Shown: positions 46,876 to 56,363, counted from the stretch's first letter. The stretch: DNA of 64,000 bases from Bog-473 sp963725895 (GCA_963725895.1 CAVSAJ010000003.1:310001-374000), one strand, 5' to 3'. Notes: generated by a model from the sequence alone, not told the origin. Numbers and translations are program-made.

Positions 46876-47511
46876 TCAGCCCGAACCCCCCGACGTGGTG
46901 CCCGTTCCCGTCGGGAGCAAGGCCTTGCAGGCGGACTGGGCGGCCTGATAGGTGGGCGAGGAGGTGTCGACGGTGCTCGGGGTCGACGTGTTCGAACCCG
47001 GGGTGACCGATGGCACGGTGACACCATGGAGCTTCATGCAGTTGCGATAGGAGGCGAACGCCGTACTGGAGGATCCACCGGCTCCTCCCGGGAACCCTCC
47101 CTTTGGCTGCAGGCTGGCGCATTGCTTGAGCGCGGCTTGGGCTTTCGAATTGCCGCCGAAGCCGCCGGAGCCGCCAAAACTCGGCGGCGTGCCACCGGAG
47201 CCACCAGAACTCGGCGGCGTGCCACCGGAGAAGCCCGCCGGCGGACCGCCTCTCGATCCTCCCCGGGCGGGCAACTTCACCCCGTGCTTGGACAGGCACG
47301 CTTGGAAGGCCGAGAACGATTTTGCGCTCGATGGCTTGTGCTTAGCGCTCTGCTTGGCGGCCGTCCGCAGCGTTGCCGCACCGCTGGAGCCGCTGGTCGA
47401 GGCTGTGAGGGCGAGGGTGAAGACGAGGGAGAGGGCGCAGAGTCCCAAGAGCGCGCCTAGGCGCAGCCCTCGGGCTGGTGTGCCGCGAAGGGAGAGGCGA
47501 GTGGTGTTCAT
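46876..47511 (-). CDS. Secreted protein with two C-x3-HGV domains
   Basis: A 211-residue protein from ATG 47511. The N-terminus is an export signal (LGALLGLCALSLVFTLALTA). The mature part has two related segments: FQACLSKHGVKLPARGG and YRNCMKLHGVTVPSV, each of the form C-x-x-x-H-G-V-x-x-P and each with a second Cys 20-40 residues on (KQCASLQP, SACKALLPTG). The middle is Gly/Ser/Pro-rich. It is the gene nearest the promoter side of the exporter operon, 56 bp before the adaptor, so it may be an exported substrate or an extracellular partner. No known enzyme motif. Confidence 0.6.
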   Translation of the reverse strand: MNTTRLSLRGTPARGLRLGALLGLCALSLVFTLALTASTSGSSGAATLRTAAKQSAKHKPSSAKSFSAFQACLSKHGVKLPARGGSRGGPPAGFSGGTPPSSGGSGGTPPSFGGSGGFGGNSKAQAALKQCASLQPKGGFPGGAGGSSSTAFASYRNCMKLHGVTVPSVTPGSNTSTPSTVDTSSPTYQAAQSACKALLPTGTGTTSGGSG

Positions 47512-47751
47512 AGGGAGCGAGTGTGACAGGTGGACCTGTGACGTCGATCCAGGAATCCCGCGGGTTTCCTGAAGGCATCTGGGCAATTGTCAGCCGCCGG
47601 ATAGCGGGCGCCCGTTCGGGCATCGGGTCATCCAAGAGGACCTTCGTTGGGCGTGGAAGTCGTTCGCCAATGTCGACTGGCCTGACGCGCGTGCATCGGA
47701 CCCACAGGAACCCTTCAGGAAACCTCAATCTTCTGAGGCCACACTGCAGCG

Positions 47752-48432
47752 ATGCGCCCACGGATCCTGGTGGTCGAAGACGAGGAGAACGTCGCCTTCG
47801 TGGTTCGCACCGCGCTACGCCTGGCCGGCTATGCGACGGTCGAGACCACCAGCGGACGAGACGCGCTCCAAGTGGTCTGTGCCGAAGAGGCCTTCGACCT
47901 GATCGTTCTCGACGTCATGCTGCCCGATCTCGATGGATTCGAAGTATGTCGACGCCTGCGATTCGACCGCTCTGACATCCCGGTGATCTTCCTCACCGCT
48001 TCTGACACAGTCGAGGACCGAGTCCGCGGCTTGAGCATTGGGGGCGATGACTACCTCACCAAGCCCTTCAGCGTCGAGGAGCTCGTCGCCAGGGTCGAGG
48101 CGATCCTGCGCCGCTCGGGAAAGTCGACCGAGTCGCAGCTCCTCGTGTGCCGAGATCTGATCCTCGATGACGAAGCACACCAGGTATCCCGGGGGGGAAA
48201 GACCGTCGAGCTCTCCTTGACCGAGTACAAGCTGCTCCGGTTTCTGATGCGCAACGCCGGTCACGTGATGACTCGGGCGCAGATCCTCGATCACGTCTGG
48301 AGTTACGACTTCAATGGTGAGTCGACGGTGGTCGAGACGTACATCTCGCTCTTGCGTCGGAAGGTCGACGCAGAACCACCTCATTTGATCCATACGGTGC
48401 GCGGAGTTGGGTACCGCCTGAACGCCCGCTAA
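47752..48432 (+). CDS. OmpR/PhoB-family response regulator
   Basis: A 226-residue response regulator. The receiver domain has the acidic pair in VVEDEEN, the phosphorylated Asp D54 in IVLDVMLPDLDGFE, and K104 in YLTKPFS. The C-terminal winged helix has LSLTEYKLLRFLMRNAG, then VETYISLLRRKVD and HTVRGVGYRLN. The histidine kinase gene follows 5 bp downstream. The pair is divergent from the secreted protein and exporter operon across a 240-bp gap, so that operon is the most likely target. Confidence 0.95.
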   Translation: MRPRILVVEDEENVAFVVRTALRLAGYATVETTSGRDALQVVCAEEAFDLIVLDVMLPDLDGFEVCRRLRFDRSDIPVIFLTASDTVEDRVRGLSIGGDDYLTKPFSVEELVARVEAILRRSGKSTESQLLVCRDLILDDEAHQVSRGGKTVELSLTEYKLLRFLMRNAGHVMTRAQILDHVWSYDFNGESTVVETYISLLRRKVDAEPPHLIHTVRGVGYRLNAR

Positions 48433-48437
48433 TCGAC

Positions 48438-49814
48438 ATGACACTTCGACGCCGCCTCTATTTCGCGGCTGGAATTCTGGTGGCGATCGTCTCCCTCTTG
48501 GGTGTGTTGCTTCTCCGATCAGTTGAGACCACTGGGGTTGACCAGATCGACCAGCAGCTGAGGACCGCGCTTCCAGTAGTCATCTCCCTTGACCCTCCAT
48601 CCAAGCCACCCGGCCTGCCACAGCCGTCTCTGTCGCGTCTCCCAGACAACAGTCGCATCAGCGCGTTCTATGTGGCCACGATCTCAAAGAGCCATCGAAC
48701 CGTGCTCTTCAACCCGCTTAATGGGGGTGGGGCATCACCACAAGTCCCGAGCGTCGCCACCGCGGTGGGCAGCAAGGTCGTCAAAATCTCGACAGTCGGG
48801 TCTCTTTCAGGGTCTGGGCGGTGGCGAGCGGTGCTCATCTCATCTCCGAGCGAGCATCGCGAGCTCATAGTGGCGGCGTCCCTGGCTCAAGTCGACGCTA
48901 CGGCCAACCGCCTGCGCCTGGCCGTCATAGGGGCGGGCCTCGTCGTCCTCGCTGTTCTCATCGCCGCCGCAGTCTGGGTCGTGCGATTGGGCTTGCGGCC
49001 CATCGCCGATGTGACCGAGGCGGCCGACGCCATTGCGGCTGGGGATAGGACGCGCCGAGTCGCTGGGCCAGAGGGAGGGACCGAAGCGGCGCACCTCGCG
49101 CGGGCCTTCAACCTCATGCTCGATGAGCAGCAATCAATCGAATCACGTCTGCGCCAATTTGTGGCCGACGCCTCACACGAGCTGCGGACACCGGTTTCGG
49201 TGATTCTTGGCGTCACAGACCTCTGGCGGCAGGGGGAGCTCCGAAGCGGTGAAGCTCGTGATGACGCCATGCGCCGGATCGGTCAATCGGGAGCACGGAT
49301 GGCCGGCCTCGTGGGGGATCTCTTGCTCTTGGCGCGCCTCGATGAAGGCAGATCCCTCAGCTCGGGCCCAGTAGACCTCTCCAAGCTCATTGATGCCGTC
49401 GTAGAGGATGCGTCCGCGACGCATCCTCTACGCACAGTTTGCGTCGATGCTCCTGGTCCGATCATGGTGGAAGGCGAAGAAGCCTCCTTGCGTCAGGTCA
49501 TAGTCAACCTGGTCACGAATTCGCTGACCTACACGCCGCCCACGGCAACGATCACAGTGCACGCTGCATCGATGGGGGACGAGGTCGTGCTCGAGGTCGC
49601 AGACACTGGACCTGGCATGAATCCGCACGACGCGAGCAAAGCCTTCGATCGCTTTTGGCGGGCAGAGGCTAGTCGGACCCGTCCGGGCAGCGGCCTTGGC
49701 CTTTCCATCGTCGCCGGCATCGTGGCCGCGCACGGAGGCGGGGTGACGCTCGCATCGGACTCAAATGGCGGCACTGAAGTCCGCGTGGTGTTGCCTTCGA
49801 GACGAGGAACATGA
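48438..49814 (+). CDS. Membrane histidine kinase
   Basis: A 458-residue sensor kinase with two spans (LYFAAGILVAIVSLLGVLLL near the start and VIGAGLVVLAVLIAAAVWVV at about 165) around an extracytoplasmic sensor part of about 140 residues. A HAMP linker (LRPIADVTEAADAIAAGD) follows. FVADASHELRTPVSVILG holds the phospho-His H247. VIVNLVTNSLTYTP, ADTGPGMN and GSGLGLSIVAGIV are the N, G1 and G2 boxes of the ATP-binding domain. It works with the response regulator 5 bp upstream. The signal is not evident; such pairs beside MacAB exporters often sense peptides. Confidence 0.93.
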   Translation: MTLRRRLYFAAGILVAIVSLLGVLLLRSVETTGVDQIDQQLRTALPVVISLDPPSKPPGLPQPSLSRLPDNSRISAFYVATISKSHRTVLFNPLNGGGASPQVPSVATAVGSKVVKISTVGSLSGSGRWRAVLISSPSEHRELIVAASLAQVDATANRLRLAVIGAGLVVLAVLIAAAVWVVRLGLRPIADVTEAADAIAAGDRTRRVAGPEGGTEAAHLARAFNLMLDEQQSIESRLRQFVADASHELRTPVSVILGVTDLWRQGELRSGEARDDAMRRIGQSGARMAGLVGDLLLLARLDEGRSLSSGPVDLSKLIDAVVEDASATHPLRTVCVDAPGPIMVEGEEASLRQVIVNLVTNSLTYTPPTATITVHAASMGDEVVLEVADTGPGMNPHDASKAFDRFWRAEASRTRPGSGLGLSIVAGIVAAHGGGVTLASDSNGGTEVRVVLPSRRGT

Positions 49815-50086
49815 TCGAGGTGTACGGCTCCGGCGACATCGAGATGAAGAGTCTCATCAATCGACCTCCTCTCGATTCCAAGGGTGAGGTCATGAAAGAC
49901 CGACACGACATCTTCACCGGATTGTTGGTAACAAGCGATGTGGCCGACGGCCAAGAGGAGATCACCGCAATGCGGGTGGGACCTTCAACCGGGCGTGCCG
50001 CCACGACAGCCCCGGGGCCGAATCCAGCCGACTTACAGGCAAGGGACAGGAAGTACTCGCTTGATTGGTCGGAGGTGACCGACTAA
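49811..50086 (+). CDS. Small hypothetical protein coupled to the kinase gene
   Basis: A 91-residue open frame whose ATG overlaps the kinase stop (ATGA at 49811-49814), an arrangement often seen for translationally coupled genes. The sequence (MIEVYGSGDIEMKSLINRPP, LLVTSDVADGQEEI) is polar with no span or known motif. Overlap and codon sense give mild support; it could be spurious. Confidence 0.4.
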   Translation: MIEVYGSGDIEMKSLINRPPLDSKGEVMKDRHDIFTGLLVTSDVADGQEEITAMRVGPSTGRAATTAPGPNPADLQARDRKYSLDWSEVTD

Positions 50087-50464
50087 GCGCGGCGATCCTT
50101 CCATGGCGCGTCATGCGGAAGGCTCTGGGTTTGGGCTCTCCAGTGTCGCCTCCATTGCGAAGACTCACTGTGGTAAAGCAGGAGTCCTTCCTAACGAGGG
50201 CGGTGGATCCCACTTCTGAGTGGAGTCCGGCGAAACAGCGTTATCGACACTGTTGCTCAAGGCTCGGTCTGGGCAGATCCTGAGCTCGCGGAGTAAGCCG
50301 CAGCGGGCTACAGAGAGTTCACAGCTGGCGCTTGTCGCCGTAAAAGATTGCTCCATCATGCTGTCTCGAGCCGAGTGCGGTGCGTCCAGCTGAAGCAAGG
50401 CGCACTCTCTTCGCAACAAAAGGGGGGGTGATTTCAGTCGATCCAACGGAACGGATCAACAGTC
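50087..50464. other. Intergenic gap before the GH43-like gene
   Basis: About 380 bases without a supported gene. It must contain the promoter of the secreted protein gene starting at 50465. No convincing operator or terminator was seen. Confidence 0.4.
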
Positions 50465-52345
50465 ATGGCGAGAGTCGGATCTGGGTTGCACCGCTTCCTC
50501 ATCCCAATAGTGGCCACGATCCTGCTTCTCGCTGTGTCATATGCCTCCATGGGTGCGAGCGGTGCCACGTCTCCAGCCTCACAGAATTGGGCTTCGGTCT
50601 ACCCTCATGACTTCGCCGACCCCGATGTACTCCAATATGACGGAACGTATTACGCCTACGCGACCCAGAACTTTGCGGCGCCCGACCAGACGGTGAACAT
50701 CCAGACGGCGAGTTCGTCTGACGGGGTGGATTGGACTTCATCGGGGACCGATGCCCTGCCTGCTCTTCCGTCGTGGGCTACGCCGAACTCGACGTATCCC
50801 AACAAGAACACCTGGGCACCCAGCGTGGCGTATGACTCCGACGATCACCAGTTCGTCATGTTCTTCACGGCAACCGACACTTTCGACGATGCAACGCAAG
50901 GTGATCAATGCATCGGAATGGCGCTGTCTTCGGACCCGACTGGCCCGTTCGTCGATGTGTCGTCCACTCCATTTCTCTGCCAGGGCAGCTTGGGCGGCAG
51001 TATCGATCCGGATGTCTTCACGGACGCCAATGGGAACTCCTTTCTCATATGGAAGAACGACGGTAACAAGCTCACCAGCAATGGAAGCGCCACAGCACCC
51101 GACAGCATCTGGTCGGTGGCTCTGGACTCCGAACTCACGTCAGTCACCGGCGACCCCACGTCGATCCTGACCAGCGACCAATCGTGGCAGCAGACCTCCG
51201 TCGAAGGCGTCATCGAAGGACCCGACATGGTCGAGGTCGGTGGGGTCTACTACCTCTTCTATTCGGGCAACGATGAAGGAACGGCCAGCTACTCCATTGG
51301 CTACGCCGTTTGCCCGGGGGGACCGAGCGAGTCGTGTACCGACAGCGCGTCCAACCCCATCTTGACCTCGGCCATAGGCATGTCCGGTCCCGGTGGTCCG
51401 TCTGTGTTCGTCAGCCGATCAGGTCAGCTGCAGATGGCGTTCTCCGCGTGGACCTCTAACGCTCCCATTGGCTATCTCTCGGGTGGCTATCGGCCGATGT
51501 ACCTCGCTGACGTCAATATCAGCGGTGGTGTCCCCTCACTTGCACCGCCCAACTCAGTCGATCCGTCGACCTCGGTTAATGGGTCTTCACCCGGCTACTG
51601 GGAAGTGGCTGCAGATGGGGGGGTCTTTTCCTTCGGTTCAGCGCAGTTCTACGGATCCACCGGTTCGCTTCGACTCAATGCGCAGGTCGTGGGCATGACT
51701 GCGACTCCTGACGACAAGGGCTACTGGCTCGTCGCGGCCGATGGGGGAGTCTTCGCCTTCGGCGACGCACAGTTCTACGGTTCCACGGGTTCGCTTCGCC
51801 TGAACCGACCCATTGTCGGCATGGCCTCAACCCCCGATGGCGGGGGCTATTGGCTCGTGGCCTCAGACGGTGGCATCTTCGCGTTCGGCAACGCCAAATT
51901 CTACGGCTCCGCTGGCTCCTCACATCTCCTCGATCCGATTACGGGAATGACCCCGATCGTCGGCGGCAGCGGGTACTGGCTGGTCAACGCCGATGGCGAG
52001 GTCCTCGGCTTTGGGAACGCCATCACCTACGGCCAACCGTCTTCGGCCCCCGGTGGGTACCGGATCGCCGGACTGGTCGGCACGGTGAACAGTGGCGGAT
52101 ATTGGCTGGCCAGCGCCAACGGCAATGTCGCCCGCTTCGGTGACGCAGCGTCGTACGGATCCGCTTATGGGATGAAGTTGGTGGGTTCCATCGTCGGCAT
52201 CGCCAACACGACGGACGGCGATGGCTACTGGCTCATTGGCTCCGACGGGGGAGTGTTCAGCTTCGGAGACGCTGCGTTCGACGGGTCGATGGGGGGCCGT
52301 CGTGTCAACGCTCCGATGGTGGGAATCGCCGCGGTCGAGGATTGA
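50465..52345 (+). CDS. Secreted GH43-like protein with six FGDA-type repeats
   Basis: A 626-residue exported protein (signal RFLIPIVATILLLAVSYASMG). Residues about 45-350 are a five-bladed GH43-like propeller: FADPDVLQYDGTYYAYAT has the first catalytic Asp, GSIDPDVFTDANGNSFLIW the second, and VEGPDMVEVGGVYYLFYSG the Glu. GH43 enzymes cut arabinan, xylan and related side chains. Residues about 372-626 are six repeats of about 42 residues of the form GYWLVAADGGVFAFGDA followed by FYGSTGS, common in extracellular proteins of Acidimicrobiia and probably a second propeller. It follows the two-component genes in element 1. Confidence 0.78.
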   Translation: MARVGSGLHRFLIPIVATILLLAVSYASMGASGATSPASQNWASVYPHDFADPDVLQYDGTYYAYATQNFAAPDQTVNIQTASSSDGVDWTSSGTDALPALPSWATPNSTYPNKNTWAPSVAYDSDDHQFVMFFTATDTFDDATQGDQCIGMALSSDPTGPFVDVSSTPFLCQGSLGGSIDPDVFTDANGNSFLIWKNDGNKLTSNGSATAPDSIWSVALDSELTSVTGDPTSILTSDQSWQQTSVEGVIEGPDMVEVGGVYYLFYSGNDEGTASYSIGYAVCPGGPSESCTDSASNPILTSAIGMSGPGGPSVFVSRSGQLQMAFSAWTSNAPIGYLSGGYRPMYLADVNISGGVPSLAPPNSVDPSTSVNGSSPGYWEVAADGGVFSFGSAQFYGSTGSLRLNAQVVGMTATPDDKGYWLVAADGGVFAFGDAQFYGSTGSLRLNRPIVGMASTPDGGGYWLVASDGGIFAFGNAKFYGSAGSSHLLDPITGMTPIVGGSGYWLVNADGEVLGFGNAITYGQPSSAPGGYRIAGLVGTVNSGGYWLASANGNVARFGDAASYGSAYGMKLVGSIVGIANTTDGDGYWLIGSDGGVFSFGDAAFDGSMGGRRVNAPMVGIAAVED

Positions 52346-52391
52346 CTCCTCTCGCATTCGACAGGGTGCGAGAGAGAAGTGTCCCTCTTGG

Positions 52392-53963
52392 ATGACCCGC
52401 GTGACCATCGCCGGCAGTGGCATGCGGAGGTTCTGGGTCTGCGCAGCCATCGCGCTCACTGCGCAGTGTGCGGGTTTGTTGACCTACAGCCACATGCTTT
52501 ACGCGCACTTTGACTTGTCGGAGGACTTCGCCCACAACGCCCAGGCCTGGTTTCTCATTGGGCACGGCGACCTGAGCCCGTTGGATACGGTCCGCATTCC
52601 GACTACGCCGTTCTGGCGCGACCATTTCGACCTCATTGTCTGGCCACTGAGCCTGCTCGAACTGGTGGAGGGCTCCCCGTTCAGCTTGTTGGTGGTGCAG
52701 GATCTTGCCCTCGTCGCCGCAGAGGTCGTCACCGTGTTCTGGGTCGTCGGCGTCTGCTCTGAGCATCTGGAGCAAGGGTGGCCGCGCACGGGCGCCGCCC
52801 TGGCCGCCACGGCGCTCCTCGTGGCCAATCCCTGGTGGTACGAGGCAGCGTCCTTCGATGTCCATTTACCACCTCTCGGGCTCTTCTTGGTGATGCTCAC
52901 GGCATATTCCTTATGGTGTGGTCGCTACCGGCGAGCGGTCACCGCTGCTGCGCTCTGTGTCCTCTTCGGAGCGGTCGTGGTCGAACTCGTCGTCTTCGTA
53001 GCGCTTGCTGGCCTCTGTTCGCGCAGGGTCCGCCGAGCGGGTGGGCTCCGGACCGCTCTGATGTTCGCCGCCGGTGCGGCGACCTGGGTGGTGGGGGCCT
53101 CTGCCTTCGGTGCCGATCAGGCCAGTAACCTCTCCACGCAGTATTCCTACCTGGCGGGTGGAGCGTCCCATGCTGGCGTGTTGCCGATCGTCGGTGGGGC
53201 GGCGGCTCACCCAAGCCGGCTAATCGGTGTATTCGCTGCACGGTGGCATCCCATCGTTCGAGAATTTCTGGCCTCAGGGGTGGTGGGCGTCCTGACTCCG
53301 TGGGGGGCGCTCGTCTCCATCGGGATCTTGGCGCCGGCCGCGCTAGCTGGCAGCCCTACCTACATCGCGGCAGACAACGGCTTTCAGACCCTCCCCGTCG
53401 TGCCCTTCATCATCGTGGGAACCGTCATGGTGCTCACTCGACTCGGCAAAAGACCCGCCATCTCGATCGCGAATTCACCTGCTGCAGACGACAGTCCGAG
53501 GATCCCATTTGCTCTCGTTAGGCGGCGAAGGGCTATTGCCCTGGTGCTTGCCATGGCGCTTCTGGTCGGAGGGATCTTTCAGAGCATGCGATTGGAGAGA
53601 ACGATTCCCAATACATGGTTCCGAGTGAGCACGCCGGCCGCCGCCGCGCTGCTCCGAGCCGAACGGAGCATCCCCAGCACGGCCGAGGTCGTCGCCTCCA
53701 ATGGCGTCATGGGGCGCTTCGCCGACCGGCGACTGATCTACTCGCTCGAACGAATCCCACAGAAGGTACCCGTCCTCGATAAGACCGTTATCTTCGTGAT
53801 CGCCCCTGCTCAGGGGATCGAGGCACTGCCCGCATCCGCGGCAGTGGCTGACATTAGGTACTTATGTCAGTCACTGCACGCCCGAGTCCTGGCGACCCGC
53901 AACGGCATCTCCGTCCTCGAATGGCATCCCTTTCATCTTCCAACTCGGATCACACTTCCGTAG
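52392..53963 (+). CDS. DUF2079-like multi-pass membrane protein
   Basis: A 523-residue protein from ATG 52392 with about ten membrane spans. The first extracytoplasmic loop, DLSEDFAHNAQAWFLIGHGD then TPFWRDHFDLIVWPLSLLEL, matches the F/D-x-x-x-x-Q-A/H-F pattern of DUF2079, a family related to lipid-linked mannosyl/arabinosyltransferases. The acidic pair D-x-x-E-D near residue 41 could be its catalytic site. The C-terminal 150 residues form a soluble part. A lipid-linked sugar substrate is inferred from the family. It starts 46 bp after the GH43-like gene and may be co-transcribed. Confidence 0.7.
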   Translation: MTRVTIAGSGMRRFWVCAAIALTAQCAGLLTYSHMLYAHFDLSEDFAHNAQAWFLIGHGDLSPLDTVRIPTTPFWRDHFDLIVWPLSLLELVEGSPFSLLVVQDLALVAAEVVTVFWVVGVCSEHLEQGWPRTGAALAATALLVANPWWYEAASFDVHLPPLGLFLVMLTAYSLWCGRYRRAVTAAALCVLFGAVVVELVVFVALAGLCSRRVRRAGGLRTALMFAAGAATWVVGASAFGADQASNLSTQYSYLAGGASHAGVLPIVGGAAAHPSRLIGVFAARWHPIVREFLASGVVGVLTPWGALVSIGILAPAALAGSPTYIAADNGFQTLPVVPFIIVGTVMVLTRLGKRPAISIANSPAADDSPRIPFALVRRRRAIALVLAMALLVGGIFQSMRLERTIPNTWFRVSTPAAAALLRAERSIPSTAEVVASNGVMGRFADRRLIYSLERIPQKVPVLDKTVIFVIAPAQGIEALPASAAVADIRYLCQSLHARVLATRNGISVLEWHPFHLPTRITLP

Positions 53964-54067
53964 AGAGGGTGTCATGGTCAGGTCGGCTCCTGCTGGGCCG
54001 ATCAAGGTCCACCGAACAGCGAAGACGGGCCCCAGGTTCGTGACTGGGTTCCGACAGCCGTCTGAAG

Positions 54068-54367
54068 GACAATGCGGTAGGAGGCCGCTCCACACCTCAC
54101 CTGTTCAACGTCCTCGGCGCACCAGTCCCTACGCTCACCGATTCGGGCTGGATCGCTGCCGTCCGAAGTGCCCTGGGAGCTGTGCAGCCATGGCAAGCCC
54201 CGGTGAATCTCATCAACTTCGTCGGTCGGGCCAATGACGCGGATGCCGTGTTGCACTCTTGGACGGCAGGGCGGAACGACCGCCTTGACTCTGTCCGTGC
54301 CAAACACGACCCTGACGGACTGTCCCGTACGGGCGATATGGCGTGTCAACGCCCAAGGTCTGATTGA
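54068..54367 (+). pseudogene. C-terminal remnant of a BBE-type FAD oxidoreductase
   Basis: In the frame ending at 54367, the segment LFNVLGAPVPTLTDSGW, then APVNLINFVGRANDADAVLH and NDRLDSVRAKHDPDGLSRTG, resembles the end of berberine-bridge (FAD_binding_4/BBE) oxidoreductases, where Y-x-N-F precedes R-L-x-x-x-K-x-x-x-D-P-x-x-L-F-R. No FAD-binding half is found upstream. It is a broken leftover at the right end of element 1. Confidence 0.5.
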
Positions 54368-54584
54368 GCGGAAGTCCGACAGCGATTCAATCAAACGACA
54401 TGGCAGGGCTCTTGCTGAGCCAGCGCCGTAGCGATCTTGTAGCGGTGTTCTGGCTCTCGCGACACACGACTACTGGCTTCGCAGTGTCTGACTCCGATGA
54501 ATCTCTGACTCGAAGGGTTCTGGCTGATGGGGAATGAAGGACCCGGCATCCTAGAAGTCACCCGAGGACTACCCAAGGTCGTGG

Positions 54585-54732
54585 GATCCCACGAAAATCC
54601 CACGGATTCCGAATTCGATGTCAGGAGTCGCTTTCCTGGTCAGCGTGTGCCGTGCCGCATAATCCCAGGTGAATGCCTAAATCGGAAGGACTCGGTCAGT
54701 CCACCAGGTCCAGTTGGAAGGAACGACTAGGT
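54585..54732 (+). repeat. Element right-end repeat R2
   Basis: A 148-base block beginning GATCCCACGAAAATCCC that ends exactly where the tRNA core at 54733 begins. It matches R3 (57929-58076) in length and along most of its sequence (ATCCCAGGT, GCCTAAATCGG, GTCCAGTTGGA), and R1 more weakly. It is probably the element-side arm of the attachment site. Confidence 0.75.
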
Positions 54733-54775
54733 CTCATAACCCGAAGGTCGGAGGTTCAAATCCTCCCCCCGCCAC
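54733..54775 (+). repeat. tRNA 3' core, attachment-site duplicate 1
   Basis: Forty-three bases identical to 37205-37247 of the initiator tRNA gene, from the anticodon loop to the first C of the CCA end. The 5' half of the tRNA is missing, so it is no tRNA gene but the direct repeat left at a site-specific junction (right end of element 1, left end of element 2). Confidence 0.88.
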
Positions 54776-54887
54776 TCAGAGATTCCTTCAGTGGCTCTTC
54801 GGATTTTGGCATGGCCCACCTGCGCTCATGAGCGATGGTCGAACCCAAGACCCGAGGCCAATTCGCTTGATACTTTTCTCGGGCTGG

Positions 54888-56000
54888 TCACGCTGATGCA
54901 CGGATCGAATGTGACCAGCCGGCGAGCGCGCGCCGTGTCTCGAGGCGACCAGCACGCATGAAGTCGGGCCATTCCCTGGTGTTTAGGAACTGCCGGTAGA
55001 AGCCTGCCCCGCGAACCTTGGCATAGGGCACGGGTTCGATCATCATCAGCTCGGTCTCGTGCTCGATCCGAGTCAGGTTTGTCCTCGCCAGCTCCACCTG
55101 CTGGCAGGTGCGCACCTGACTGGCGACGTAGAGGATGCTGTTGCGCCGGTTCTGCCAACCCGAGGCGTCCTCACCGACGAAACCCGGTGGGTAGAAACCG
55201 TTGATCGCCAGTGTCACCTCGGGTCGTTGCTCCAGGTCGAGGACGGGCCGCACGGGGAAGATGTCGACGATGCCTCCGTCACACCAGTAGTCGCCACCGA
55301 GCTTCACGGGCTCGATGAACAACGGCAGGGAGATCGCCATGCGCACAGCGCGGGCGACGGGCAGGTCGGGGTAGGTAAGGGGGCCAAGGTACTCAAGGCG
55401 ATTGTGCTCGATACTCCAGATCGGTGCGTAGGCGGGGATTGGCATCTCTCCCAAGGTCATGTCGCCGAGCAACTGCCGGTACAACGCCTCGATTCGCTCG
55501 CCCCGCATGACGCCCGCAAAACCCTTCGCCGCTCGTGGAATCAAGGAGGCCAGCATGCGCCAGTCGAGGTCAACGTACCCATCTGGGCTCATTCCGAGCG
55601 TGAACTCAGCAACCTCGCTGGCAGACTTGCCTGCGGCGATGGGAAACCCGAAGAGGGCGGAGCCAGAGCACAGCGAGATCACAGTTGGGCGGACGCCCGC
55701 CTCCTCCAGCGCTCTCGCGGCCCCGACAACCGAGGCGAGAGCGCCGCTACCCCCAGTCGCCACCAGGGCCAGCCGGCGTTGTCTCAGGTCGGTTGTCTCA
55801 ATCGGTTGTGCCGGCGGGAACGGGTGGAGGTCAGGCTGAGGTCGCCGATCGAACGGAAGGGTTACGAGTGCACGTCTGGCATCGTCGAGGAATCCGGAAT
55901 CCTCGCGGACGCCGTCGACAAACTCCCTGGCCCGCGTGATGACATTGAAGTATTGACGGAGGCGGAACACGTCGAGCGCGTCACTGAGCATGGGTTCCAT
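54888..56000 (-). CDS. Patatin-like phospholipase-family protein
   Basis: A 370-residue protein from ATG 56000. LALVATGGSGALASVVGAAR is the oxyanion-hole segment, PTVISLCSGSALFGFPIAAG the nucleophile elbow, and YWCDGGIVDIFPVRP the D-G-G motif with the catalytic Asp. The elbow reads S-G-S-A-L rather than G-x-S-x-G, so activity is not certain. Patatin-like proteins hydrolyse acyl chains of phospholipids or triglycerides. No signal peptide is seen; it is probably cytoplasmic or membrane-associated. It is the first gene of element 2. Confidence 0.78.
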   Translation of the reverse strand: MEPMLSDALDVFRLRQYFNVITRAREFVDGVREDSGFLDDARRALVTLPFDRRPQPDLHPFPPAQPIETTDLRQRRLALVATGGSGALASVVGAARALEEAGVRPTVISLCSGSALFGFPIAAGKSASEVAEFTLGMSPDGYVDLDWRMLASLIPRAAKGFAGVMRGERIEALYRQLLGDMTLGEMPIPAYAPIWSIEHNRLEYLGPLTYPDLPVARAVRMAISLPLFIEPVKLGGDYWCDGGIVDIFPVRPVLDLEQRPEVTLAINGFYPPGFVGEDASGWQNRRNSILYVASQVRTCQQVELARTNLTRIEHETELMMIEPVPYAKVRGAGFYRQFLNTREWPDFMRAGRLETRRALAGWSHSIRASA

Positions 56001-56064
56001 TGTCCGGGAATGTCCCGGTCACGGATAGGGACTGAAGTCTCAAGCTTTGTCCCTGGCGCGGTTT

Positions 56065-56078
56065 GGGACGTTCGTCCC
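56065..56078. promoter_or_regulatory. Palindrome upstream of the patatin-like gene
   Basis: GGGACG-TT-CGTCCC, a perfect 6-base inverted repeat with a 2-base centre, lies 65 bases upstream of the start codon. Related GGGAC/GTCCC runs occur at 56012-56060. An operator is plausible. The rest of 56001-56363 holds no gene I can support. Confidence 0.4.
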
Positions 56079-56363
56079 TTCATTGCGCTGCGTCGATCGA
56101 CCGCAAGAACAAGCGTTGTTGACCGTCCCCAGTTGACGCTCCTATCCCGAAATTTTCAACGGGCGGGTCCTACGGATATTCCCGACTTCACGCCGAGTCA
56201 TTGTCGATTTTTGGATGAGATGTTGTAATCGTTCATTGCTTGCTCCTCCTTGGCAGACGGCTCTGGGCCGATGATTGTTGTCGGCGCGGGACTCCGGGGG
56301 GTGTGTCATGAGGGCGATCGTCCGCCGACCGGCAACAACCGTCGGGCGCTACGGTGATCGGTC

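Noticed and set aside
54733..54775. A second and third tRNA gene at 54733 and 58077
   Set aside because: Only the 3' half of the cloverleaf is present; no acceptor 5' strand or D arm can be formed, so they are attachment duplicates.
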